A DNA stretch of 64,000 nucleotides, taken from Serilophus lunatus (Eukaryota; Chordata; Aves; Passeriformes; Eurylaimidae). Shown here in pieces: positions 9,338 through 20,501 of the stretch. The notes beneath the pieces were generated by a model. It worked only from the letters and a program-made list of their open reading frames with translations. It did no database searches and was not told the origin of the DNA. The DNA lies in NCBI GenBank assembly GCA_013399895.1, contig VXBA01001688.1, positions 8,694 through 72,693 of the forward strand. The letters run 5' to 3'. The position numbers and the translations under genes were made by a program. How positions within the stretch are numbered: the stretch's first letter is position 1; each line of letters begins with the position of its first letter.

Positions 9338-12300
9338 TTATGTGTAGCTGCCTAAAATAAAAAGTTGTTTTGTTTTTGGGGTTGCAATTAAGCCCATGAC
9401 AAGCTTAACGAGTAGCACGTATGGGGGTATTGTTGCTAGGCATCTGTGTGCAGGATCCTATCAGCTTAGTCCCTTAAATTATCACAGAGAACTGGCATAA
9501 TACCTCCTGCTTAAACTTCTCGAATTTCCTGCGTTTAAACACTCTCAGGAGAACAAAATATCTTCCTGAGACATCAAGTGCCTAAACTGAAGCATTACTT
9601 ATAAGAGCTTAATATTCTTCGTCAGGAAGCCAGGCCAATAATTGATATCATGTGGAAGAGATTGTATATGAGTAAGGATTTAATCTCAGTGTTAGTATTG
9701 CCCCTAGGAAAATTACCATCTGTGTTTAATAAAGGATGTTACTCATTGATTGAATATTATTTTTCCGTGAGTGAAGCCTCGTGTTTAACACCCAGCATTG
9801 TTTCCATTTCTGAGGCAAACTGAACTGTTCAGGATTCTTTCCACTCTTTGGCCAAAAGGGTAGATGAAGAGGCATAGTTCAAACATCAGAACTATGTCTA
9901 TAATATATATATAGATGGTCCAGAAACTTTATTGTTTTTCTAACCTTAAATGAAATCTATATGTCCAAAGGTGACTTTTGGCCTACTGTCAGCTGCTTGT
10001 CTCGTAAGGTTGACAGACATGCAGAACTGTCTGTGGGTGATGGTGCCTATGCTGATAGTGGTGTCATTATGCACTGGATATACTGAACTGAAAATGGATA
10101 GAAGCATTTGCTTAACAATATTAGGGGCACTTAATGCTGAAATGAACTGATAAGGGAGTGTTAAATATTATCTGTGTTTAATATCAATTAATAAATATAT
10201 TTTTGTTTCATTTGATATGAAATGTGAACTGTAATAGCTGCTGTTCTTCAGGAGTCGCAACAAGAGCCACAACTACTATACATTTGGTTGCATAGTAAGG
10301 TAAATGCAGTTGCAATCACTGCACTCTTTAAAAGGATGTTACATTTACTGAAAAGATACAAACAAATAGTTTACATATTATAAGAAGAAACACAAGATCT
10401 TATTAAAAATTTCTTATTAGAAATCAGAGAAATCAAGCACATTGCAAAGTTCTGCAGCAAAGCAGTAGAACTTTAATTTCAGTTCAGTTTCAGTGAAGAT
10501 AATTGTTGTAATAGCCACAAAAAGTCAATGTCCACATGACTTTACAACGTTAAAAAAAAAACACCAAAGCAAACAACTACTCTACTCTAACACTTCTTTC
10601 TAAAAAAGAGTGATAATGTCTATTATTGCAGAATAATTTTTATTTTGTGGTCCTTGCTGGAGTGGACAGAGTTTTGTAATATTTGCAAAGAATTTTCAAA
10701 CTAGCATCTTATTCAACTTTCCAGCTTTTCTGGCATATTGTTGTACATTCGCCATTGTTACTCTTCTTGATGCACTTGCTACCGTTTTCATGTTGCTACA
10801 CCCTGTCTTGGAAGAATCACTAACACAGGAACTAGGGTAAATGACCTAATGGAAGGGATTTCTGGATGCCTTGAACATTTTTCTGTTGTACAGTTTTATC
10901 GAATCTTGATAAAAATCACAGGCCACATCACTTTTTGTTAGAATACTGGGAGTTTATTTCAGTGAGATAAGGATTTGGCCCATCTGTGTGTTTTTATTGA
11001 CAATCTTGAGCTTAAGCACAAAATATTTAAAGTAATTTTTGGAGAGTGATATTTTATTTTCATCAGCTTTTTGCAGTTGTTCACCTATTCCTCTGTTCCA
11101 CTTAACCTGACAAAACATTTTTCAACTGTAAACTCGGTTGTGCAAACCGTAAAAACGTAGTATGTCTTGTTTTTGCCACTTGAAGTAGGAAAACTCAATA
11201 TGAATGCTACTGGATTATGACTAACATGTAAGAGAAATATCATCTATTTCTGCTCTAATGCAGAGAGCTGCAAAACTTCCAAAGAGCAAATCCCGAGGAC
11301 AGCCTCTTGTTCCTGCTACAGTTTGACAAATCCCATGAAAGAGAGGAAGTGCTGTGCAAATGTAATCAAAAGCAGAAATTAGTTCTACTCATTATTTAGC
11401 CACAGCTATCACTGTAGTTTGCTGTGGGTTTGCAGAGTATAACTTTGTCTTACAGCACAGTTATTGTAGCTTCCTACACCTGGTCTGACAGCTGCAAAGG
11501 GCTGTGACAAACCCAGTTCCAGGCTGTGCTGTAGTGCCACAGATGTCACAAGCTGGAACTGAAATGTGTGGCACCCTCACCTGTGAGCCAAGTTTTGATT
11601 CGGGCTTAATTGTATTAAATAGAATACATGAAATGCATACATAAGAAAATCTGCTTCATACAGGCTAACAGCCACATAAGCCATCTGCAGTCTTCAAGCC
11701 CCTGGGACACCATGTTTTGTGGGATAGCCAAAATAGGCCTCCTCATCCTGTTATCTTCTTGTGCTTCTGCTGAAATCTTCTCTGGAGAGGAAGATGCTGA
11801 AGTTTAAATATTCCACCAGCAAATCCCATAGGCTGAACAACCTTTCTGGTGTGTTGCTTGCCAGGGTAGACTGAGCACACAGGGTAGAGCCTCACCATTA
11901 TAATTCTATTTTAGTTCCAGCAGCAGCATTAACAAGGCATGGCATGTTTTCCTCATTCTAATTCAGTGGCAGCCTTGTTATATGGCATACTTTGTTGTAT
12001 GTTAGTCTTTATCTGCTATCAGATTAGGAGACAAAATCACACTGCAACACAGACTCTGATAATTTATCTCACTGTAACTTAGGAGCATAAAAGTTACACC
12101 TAAAATTTGGACTTTTACAGAATTTTTTTAATAGGATTTTTAGATCCGATGTACCAGGTCTTTTTGTATTTGTGTGGGTTTGTCTCTGCAGCATGAGTAG
12201 CAGTTTGGCCTTTCAGCATAGTATTTATGGAAAGAAGAGTGAATTGGCAAGGGAAAGAAACACTGAACCACGAGTATAGACAGAGTAAAACATTGAGTAT

Positions 12301-13023
12301 AGGCTGCTATACCTGACAGACTTTCAGAAATGGCATTATAAGCACTCATGGTTTCTCCTGGGTCAGTGCTGTTATGGAGTAGGATTTTATTTTCAGAGAC
12401 CACAGACAAATTGAAGACATTACCTGAGAAAGAGGAAGATTGAGGCCCTAGTTCACTAAGCTAGTGTTTCTTGGGGGAAAATTAAGTGTCCTTAAAAACA
12501 AAAATGGTGACAATATGCTCCTGAGTAGTAAGATCTAATCAGCAGAGTTATTATAGACCTTCAGGTAATTAACTAGAAAATGGCTTTACTTTTATCTTAC
12601 TCTTTAGCCTTCCTGCTTAGGAAGAGATTTGAATGTTGTTGTCAAATTAGATCTGACTTTCCTTAAAAACTGACCACAGAATCTGTATCAAAATTCAGAC
12701 AGATTTATGATTTAAAGAACATCTAAAGTGATCATAATAGGAAGAAATTAAGTCAGGAGAGATAGGCCTTCTTTTTTCTTCTGTGTTAGCAGGACCAGCC
12801 AGAGATACAACCAGATCTTAGTGCTCCCAAAAAGGATTAACACCAATAGAATGAAACTACCTTCAGATTTGCATGACAAAAAAATAGTGCAAAGTCAATG
12901 TCTTTCCCCTAGTATGATTCAGAAAGAGTTTTAAGAATTAAAATTCATTTTTTCTTCATTTTCTTTCTGCCCCGAAGGTACACAAAATGTGATTCATCCA
13001 TTACTTTTGTTCATGTACTTGTC
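9338..13023. other. unique AT-rich DNA, no feature seen
   Basis: Long AT-rich stretch without recognised gene or repeat. It contains a short (TA)n run at about 9904-9913 and an A-run at about 10551-10561. The scattered short open frames have no recognisable homology. Confidence 0.55.
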
Positions 13024-13540
13024 ATAGAGTCACAGAATGATTTGGGTTGAAGGACACCTCTAAAATTCATCTATTCTAATTCCCTAACATGTATAGGGGC
13101 ACCTTCCCCTATACCAGGCTGCCCAAAACCCCATCCAGCCATGTCTTGAATGCTTCCAGGAATGAGGCAGCCACAGCTTCACTGGACAACATCTTCAAAT
13201 GCCTTACCACCCTCACACTTAAGAACTTCCTACTTATATCTAAATTAAGTCTACCCCCTTTCAGTTTAAAACCACCATCCTTTGTCTTATCACTACAGGC
13301 CCTGGTAAAACTTCTATCCATTTTTTCATACAGCCCCCTCAATGTGTCCAAAGGGCATAATAATGTCTTTCCGGAGCATTCTCTTCTCCAGGTTGAACAA
13401 TCTCAGTTTGTCTTCATAGCAGAGTCCTTTCACCCCTCTGATCATCTTTGTGTCCCTCCACTGGAGCTGCTCTAGCAGATCCATGTCTTTTTTTGTACTG
13501 GGGATCCCAGAGCTGGATGCAATACTTCAGATAGGTAAAA
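13024..13540 (-). mobile_element. CR1 LINE 3' half-kilobase
   Basis: The plus strand opens with ATAGAGTCACAGAATGATTT and GGGTTGAAGGACACCTC, the reverse complement of a CR1 tail. It continues through CCAGGCTGCCCAAAACCCCA and ATGTCTTGAATGCTTCCAGG, up to CTGGGGATCCCAGAGCTGGA near 13516. The coding remnant on the minus strand includes FKLKGGRLNLDISRKFLSVR. The copy belongs to a subfamily with a different 3' end from those at 19.2, 39.3 and 61.4 kb and looks more diverged. Confidence 0.85.
13109..13351 (-). pseudogene. CR1 ORF2 C-terminal remnant
   Basis: The open stretch reads SFTRACSDKTKDGGFKLKGG then RLNLDISRKFLSVRVVRHLK, matching the C-terminal end of CR1 ORF2 (compare DRTRGHSLRLRQGRFRLDIR in the copy at 61.6 kb). 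The upstream ERVQRRAT-like part is present only as out-of-frame remnants between 13380 and 13540. Confidence 0.65.
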
Positions 13541-14470
13541 GAATGGAGAAGGGAAGAAATGTAGCTAAGAGAAATGCTGTTCTGTAGCACAGCATCACCC
13601 TGTACCCCTAATAATATAATTTCATCAGCATCCATGTTTAAATGCATATTGTCCTATGTTAGCTAAAAGCACTGGTATGAAAGTTGCAATTAAATGTATG
13701 GGGAAGCCTGAGTATGTGAGTATAGGGAGAGACAGAGAACAGATGAGTTGGGGAAGGAGGATCTCCATGCAAAGCTAACAAAGCAGCATCCCTCTCTTCC
13801 AGCTCGTTCTTCTTCTGCTACAAAAAGCTCCTGTGTATTTGATTTCCAGAAGGGGCATTTGCCATATTTCACTGATCTTTTGGTAGGGAGGAAGGAGTGG
13901 ATGAAATGAATATACTACAATAGTGTGTGCTGACAAGTATTTACACCTTATTTGGCATGCAAAAGAAACAATTGGATTCATAATGCAAGTCATACAGAGG
14001 AAAAAAGAGCTGGAATACTGTAAGCAAGCAGCCACATTGGCAGCTGTGGTAGAGACCTGCATCTCTGCTCTGGAGCAGCAGTCTCTTTCACCTCTGCAGT
14101 AAGAAATGCTAGTCCTGAAACTCCACAAAGAGGCTTGCACTCTGAAGAACCATGCCTAGAGATGAGGTCCTGAGTGCCGTTTTCTAAAGAGCAGCTGCAA
14201 GGACTCTTGCAGCTAAAATTGCTATTGGAACAGTTGTGCTCACCTGAAACCTTGGCTAAGTGTTAATTCACTCATTGGAATTCTGGCCTCTGAAGACTTG
14301 CAGACAGGGGATCAGGTGTTCTGTGGTGTCTAGCCTCTGTCTTTTGGCAGAGTGGGTAGGCTGAGAGGGAATTAGTAATACCATTTTCAGCCTTTCTAGC
14401 TGGGGACTAAAATGTGGGCTATGCCACAGGAGATGCATGCTAGCTGGTGCATTGGAGAAATCCCATTTTG
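13541..14470. other. unique DNA, no feature seen
   Basis: Minus-strand frames at 13690-14140 are open but overlap in different frames and resemble no known protein. No repeat recognised. Confidence 0.55.
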
Positions 14471-14596
14471 TCCCTTCCCTTCCCTTCCCTTCCCTTNNNN
14501 NNNNNNNNNNNNNNNNNNNNNNNNNNNNNNNNNNNNNNNNNNNNNNNNNNNNNNNNNNNNNNNNNCTTCCCTTCCCTTCCCTTCCCTTCCCTTCCC
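14471..14596. repeat. (CCCTT)n / (AAGGG)n microsatellite containing gap
   Basis: TCCCT/CCCTT pentanucleotide units are perfect on both sides of a run of N, starting near 14471 and ending near 14596. The true array length is unknown because the assembly gap lies inside it. Confidence 0.95.
14497..14565. other. assembly gap, 69 N
   Basis: 69 unspecified bases within the CCCTT array. The collapse or failure to assemble is explained by the tandem repeat. Confidence 0.99.
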
Positions 14597-15998
14597 CTTT
14601 AGTTCATTACGAAAAACTCAAGCTGGGTCTATGACCTCTGATCACGGTGGGACTCCTTCAACAGAAGAATGTATTAATTTTTACTGAAAAAAAAGGGGTG
14701 CCTAAGAAAACATACAAATATGACTTTCACCTAATCAGAAGACTTCTAGATGTCTTCAGGGGCACTTTGCTGCAGTGGGTTTTAACTGAAGAATTTTGTT
14801 CTGGTAATAGACAGAAATAAAAAGTCCTAATAATAAAAAATGACATAGAGGAAAATGCTTTTGATCTTGTTAGACCTAGGCTAGAGCCTTACATAGGACT
14901 TGAATGTAAGGCTCATGCATAGGACAACAATCAAGATCTACGTCGCATCAATCTGTTCAAAATTTCTCTGTGGTGTGGAGACTACTTCTTTGAATGACTG
15001 TCAAATGAACACACTTTTGCCATTTAATGTAGCTTCCAGTGATACAAATACATCATTTACTTTTCTATATGCAGCAGTTCTGCTGGGCATTCATCTCATT
15101 GTTCTTTCCCAACACTTGCTGCAAATAAGAAGTTGTCAGAGTTGTTCTCTGCTGCTGGGCCACTTACTTCTCGCTTTATTTCACTATTATGCAAGACTAC
15201 CCTGAAACAGCAGGAGATCACAAGAGGGCACCTAACTTTCAAAGATTACAGTCCGTGAGCTATATTTGACATTTGACTATTGCTCATAATTCTGCAGCTT
15301 ACTGTACATGGCACTGTGTAAGTAGGCAGACCAAGGAGTGCCACACTAATTATTTGCTTGAACTATTCTAGTGACACTGGTGACTATTTTCTTTTTTGTT
15401 ACTTTTCATAAAAAAATGTGAAAAGAAAGGGAGCAGTGGTCTGTAAAATACATTGCTAGTACATACTCTTATCTGCAATACTAACGTGGCACTGCCTGAT
15501 CCAGTAATCAGTGCAAAACTATTTCTCAGCAAAGAATTATAGATTGAAGTGGGATTGCTGCCAAATTTGAGTGTCAGTGTCATCAAGAAAGCCATGAATC
15601 CAGTGTGGCTATCATGAATCCTTGCTGGAGAATACCTCATTAAGCTTTGAATTTTGAGGATTCTGTAGGATTGCCAACTCTTTCTTACTCACCTTCAGTG
15701 AGATCCAGTTTGTACGTAGCATGTCTCTAAATGTGGATGTCAGTAAAAAATTTATAAGCAACTCCACACATCCATAAGAAAGTCCCTTACATTCCCCTCT
15801 TGAATCTAACTGTATAATCCTGAGTAAAAGAAGATGGCAATGAGATCTTCTGTAATGAGGGTCTGGATCATTTCATCATTACTGGAAATACAGTCAGAAG
15901 AAGAGGAGTCAATTTGGAATATATTTTTGCCAACTTTCTCTCATAAAGTGATACACAATTACTTACAACCACATTCTTGCTTAAGTTCTGTTGTTTCT
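14597..15998. other. unique AT-rich DNA, no feature seen
   Basis: No gene or repeat recognised. Small open frames at 14900-15205 and 15368-15640 lack any recognisable motif. Confidence 0.55.
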
Positions 15999-16062
15999 TT
16001 CCCTCCACTAAATGGCATCCCAAGGAAAAATTCCCTCCACTAAATGGCATCCCAAGGAAAAA
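15999..16062. repeat. exact 32-bp tandem duplication
   Basis: A 32-base unit beginning TTCCCTCCACTAAATGGCAT occurs twice head to tail with no mismatch (15999-16030 and 16031-16062). The identity of the copies points to a recent duplication or to an assembly error. Confidence 0.95.
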
Positions 16063-17132
16063 TTCATGTTTGAATTTCTGTGGAACAGTTATATTTAATG
16101 TCAACTTGTGATTCCATAACAATTGAGGTTGTTTTCCCTTGGATATTAAGAAACAAAGTTGCTTTCAGGAGGACAAGACTAGTGAGAAATAGTAAAGGTA
16201 TGAATGCTTACTTCCAATTTTGCTAAACAAAAACCAATATTCACTCTCTCAAACCAGATCAGAAAGCTAGGCTTATCAAAAGTCATGCATTCTGAACAAA
16301 GCTTTTTATCAGAAGCTTGACCTAATAGAGATATTTGTAGATGGGACTTTGTGTCTTGGGCAGTTGAAAAACAGAGGTCAGTTCAGCCAGTGGTTCAGAT
16401 ACAGCCCAGGTAAGAAAGAGGTACATAGCGCTCAAAAAAATGGGGTGACTGAAGCACGATGGTCTCAGCTTGGTGTAAGTTTAACAGAATTGGGACCTTG
16501 CTAGGCTTAAATATTTTGAAGGCCGGTAAACGCAAAGATTGTGAAATATGCTGTCTAATAGCTATCTCCTAAGGAGAGGCAGTGTACACATAATTCCTCA
16601 GGCAAAACCACAAGTCATCAGTTTGCACATCAACAAACTTCAGCTCTGATTTAGCGAAATCATTCCCAGGTGTTCAGTTTTCATTACATTACTACAGATA
16701 TTTTCAACAAGACTGTCCATTATTGCCAAATCTTTGTTTAGTGTCAACTAGACTTGCATGGTCCAAGAAGAATTGAAACTTTCCTAGGGGAATCCTAGGT
16801 GTGGCAGGATATAGCCTTAGGCAACAGTTTTGATTCAGCTTTGCAGGGAGAATAATTGCATTCAGGGAATTTCTATGCTGTTAGAAAGTCTTGTGTTGAG
16901 TCCTGCCCAAACACAGATGCCCAAGAACACAACAACTGCAAATAATGAATCACAGTGGTTTCCAATGATATCTGTAAGATTTTTTTTCTCTCCTTTCAGA
17001 TTTGTTTTGTCGTGGATTAATCTCAGTGATCAATGAAGCCTCGTGCAGCCCCTCACTCACTCTCCCACCAACAGGATGGGGGAGATAATCAGAAAGGTAT
17101 AAGCTGGAAAAACCATAGGATGAGATACAGCT

Positions 17133-17166
17133 ACAGCTTAATACAGCTTAATACAGACAGCTTAAT
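17133..17166. repeat. three-copy ACAGCTTAAT decamer repeat
   Basis: Two adjacent copies and a third after a 4-base spacer. Confidence 0.85.
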
Positions 17167-18174
17167 AGGGACTGCAAAAGGTGCACATGCAAGAAAAGCA
17201 AAACAAGGGTTCACTGCTTCCCATGGGCAGGGAGGTGTTCAGATATCTCTAGGAAAGCAGGGCCCCATAGCAATGACTTGGAAGGCAAATACCATCGCTC
17301 CAAACATTCCCCCTTCCCCCTTTTTCTCCCCACTTTATATTCTAAGAATAATGCCATATAGTATAGAATATACCTTTGATCAGTTGGGTCACCTGTCCTA
17401 ACTGTGTCTCCTCCCAACCTTCTGTGCACCCCCAACTTCCTCGCCAGTGTGGTAGCATGAAAAGCAGAAAAATGCTTGGATCTGCGTAAGCATTGCTCAA
17501 CAGTAACAGTTTCTATTAGAGATTATATAATGATCTTTGTATTATCAGCCCGTGTTCACAAATCCAAAATATAGCTCCACACTAGCCACTGTGAGAAAAA
17601 TTAACTCCACCCCAGACAAATCCAGCCCAGAACCTCAGGTCAAAGTTAAGAAACATACAAAGAAAGTGGATTTCAGAAGAACAAGAAGAAAAAGCACTTT
17701 CTGAAAGTTCAGCAGCTCCAAGGCAACTATGCAAGATTACACTGCCATGTCAATCACTGCAGCTGTTCACTGGGAGGCAACATGTTTCTGTGCTTTCATC
17801 TCTGAGATACTCTTCACATTCCCAAATTAATATAGAATATAATCACTATGCTCTATCATGCTGATTCTCCAGATATCTTTAAGAGATGAGGAATGTCAGA
17901 TAAAGATAATATCATGGTAAAAGTTAATTGTTCAAATAAGATCAAAGCAAGAAATTTCTCAAGGACCCTTCAAATATAGAACATGAACACAAAGTATATA
18001 GCTGTAAAAAGTAAGAAACCCTTACTAAAGCAGCCATATAGTCCAGGAAAAGGTCCTTTCATTTTCTCCCAGGAGACTCAGGTAATAGTATGAAGAAAAA
18101 AGAGTACATATAAAAGCCGCAAAGTGCACTAATGGAGCAGTCCCTTGTTCCAGGACGTCTTGTAACTTCACACC

Positions 18175-18192
18175 CTAATGCTAATGCTAATG
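18175..18192. repeat. (CTAATG)3 minisatellite
   Basis: Three perfect hexamer units. Confidence 0.9.
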
Positions 18193-18654
18193 CTCTATAT
18201 TGCCAGAGTCCGAGAAAAGCAAGCCTGTAAATATATCGGTCCTCTTGGCTCCTCAGAAAGTTATAACTAGCAGAAAAACCTGTATATAATATTTAGTCTT
18301 GTTCCAGTCCTTCTCACCAGAGAAGATGGTGCAGGGAAAGCCTTAAAAGTGTCTTGCTGACAGGTATCTCTGCAAAACATGCTTTGTCTTGCACATAGGG
18401 GTGCATTCATCTGGGAGACGGTTCCAAGTGATGGACTGGAATATTGAGCTCCTTGTGGAACTTGTGGCCATAACTTTGACACGACTCTTAGTAATCTTCT
18501 GTTCTTTGTTTTGTAAAATTTATATTAGCTTCTGCTGTAACACCATTGATTGAAACAAAAATTTAGATGCCTAGTATAAATTTTTTGCTGGTATGAAACC
18601 TCATGCTAGTGTCCATAAAATAAAGGCCTCATCAAGACAAACTTACAAGCAATT

Positions 18655-18720
18655 TTATAACAGATATTCATGTGTGTATCTGTTATATAATAGGCAATAT
18701 ATCTATTATATAACAGATAT
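18655..18720. repeat. AT-rich inverted repeat cluster (TATAACAGATA)
   Basis: TATAACAGATA at 18656-18666 is followed by its reverse complement TATCTGTTATA at 18677-18687, and a second TATAACAGATA appears at 18709-18719. The first and second arms can form a hairpin with a ten-base loop, and the second and third can form an alternative one. Confidence 0.75.
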
Positions 18721-19162
18721 GCATGTGTATTTCTATTAGAAAGTAGCTTTTCAGGGGAGATACTATCTTTTATTTGCAAGCTGATACAGTTTTTAAAAGT
18801 CAGCTAAGACAACACGGTCTCTTCATCAAGTCAGACAGAAGCGCCAATCTTTATGCCAAACAGATGCTGGAAATGATACATGACTTTTCCTATTGCCACA
18901 TGGGCAGTAATATAGAATGTAAGTTGCTCCAAATGAAAAGTGACATTTTATACCACAATAACTTTTCGGAATATAGCAGTTGAGAAGTGAAGTGCATTAA
19001 GCATGCTGTTCTATACTGTTGGTATGCATTTCCAAATGTGAAATACCTGAATCACAGGTTACATATCAGACTACGGTTCAGTTTGTCCATACACGTGACA
19101 AAGAAGAGCAAAGATTTAACTGTGGAAACAATGACCTCTCTAGAAGACATGATCTAACCCTG

Positions 19163-19317
19163 TGGTGTGGTATGGTTCAGATGGTTTAAATGGTTTAGAT
19201 GGTATAGATGTTAGACTGATGTTGGATAGGTTGTGAGCCTAGGTAAAGGGAGGACTTGATGATCTCCATGGTCTTTTCCAACTTTATTAATTCTGTGTAA
19301 TTCTGTGTGTGTAGTCA
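19163..19317 (+). mobile_element. CR1 LINE 3' tail, TAGATGG-type subfamily
   Basis: The sequence carries GGTTTAAATGGTTTAGATGG, ACTGATGTTGGATAGGTTGT, GGACTTGATGATCTCCATGG and TCTTTTCCAAC, and ends in AATTCTGTGTAATTCTGTGT. It is a close match to the minus-strand copy at 61425-61580, so both derive from one CR1 subfamily. Only about 155 bases of the 3' noncoding end are present, with 5' truncation near GTATGGTTCAGATGG. Confidence 0.9.
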
Positions 19318-20475
19318 CAGAAAAGGGGAATATATTCCGGACTTTGCAGGTTGGGTATTAAAAATATTACACAATGATTTTTCTGAAAGAGAAAGAGCTT
19401 TTTTCAAAGTGAAATTAAAACTGTGCATAAGTGTTTAGTCTAGACAAAAATATCCTTAAACCCTGTAACATTAAAAAAAAAAAAGTCACAAAAACACGGT
19501 GGTGTATTCTAGGAATGCAACTGTCTTCCGTCCCTTGTAGTAGGCAGTACCAAGCCATGCAAGAGAAAATCTCCTACTCAGTCTATCATTTCTAAAACAG
19601 GTTTTCAGCACAGATCACATATTCATGCATCTCAACCCCACCAACAGATTTAACAGATGAAGTGTCTATGACCCCCTCCCATCCTTACTGAGGAGGCAGG
19701 GAGGTAAGGCATATTGAGGGAGACATGAAAGAAAAGGGAAAATGTTTTACCTAGAATGACCTTGCCTTGGACATGCAGAGTTTCCTCTGGCTGTGGAGAG
19801 GTTTTGGGAGTGGTTCTTCACCACAAACTATCTGTAAACAGCTGTTCTGTGCCTAGAGCAGCAGCTGTGCTTCCAGCTCCTGTTGTAACTTGTGTGAGCT
19901 CTCCTGCACAGCTCATTAAGGCACCAGACTGAGGTGGTAAAATGGAAGAAAATTCCATCATTTATTAGAAGACATCATTGTAAACCTGAAATTAAGGATT
20001 TTGGAGGGATTATAGAAAATCTTTCAGATGCTTGAAGAAAAGTCTCTTGGCCCATTAGGAAGGGCTGTAAAGATTGCTATCTCAGCTAGTTTTCTATGTA
20101 ACTCATAAATATTGCTTCTCAAATCCCAAATTCTTTACCCAGACAAACTCCTGCTGAGCAAATGGAATTTTGCCCGAGGAAGGACTAAATAAGGTCTTTT
20201 GCAGTTAACTCTCTGAGCGTGGCACAAAAGGACTCATCACAATGCTGCCTATCATCATTGAATCTGACAAGACGGGAAGAGCCATAGAGGTTGTACAATT
20301 TTACACATTATCCCCACGAACATTTGTTTAGCCTGGGAGTTCACTGGTCGCCAAATATGCACAATATACACAGTGCACTGGTCAAATTTCTGTTTGCTCT
20401 GAAAAGACCTGTAATTTTTTGCATTGTTATTTTCCATTGTTGGTGTGCCAGGTAAGGATAGAAATACAAGTACTC

Positions 20476-20501
20476 TTTTTTTTTCTTTTTTTTTTTTTTT
20501 T
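20476..20501. repeat. interrupted poly-T tract
   Basis: T9, one C, then T16. No SINE or LINE body was recognised on either side, so it is not assigned to a retroposon. Confidence 0.9.

Larger units (their letters stand above)
16063..19162. other. unique AT-rich DNA with small tandem motifs
   Basis: No gene recognised. It contains three ACAGCTTAAT units at 17133-17142, 17143-17152 and 17157-17166, a (CTAATG)3 run at 18175-18192, and the inverted-repeat cluster listed separately near 18655-18720. Confidence 0.55.

Noticed and set aside
14412..14687. Frames across the CCCTT array
   Set aside because: Pentanucleotide repeats give stop-free Ser-Leu-Pro-Phe translations in several frames; the N run adds false length.
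20476..20501. Poly-T tract as the tail of a minus-strand processed pseudogene or SINE
   Set aside because: No gene-like or tRNA-derived sequence is recognisable on the adjoining side and no target-site duplication is evident.
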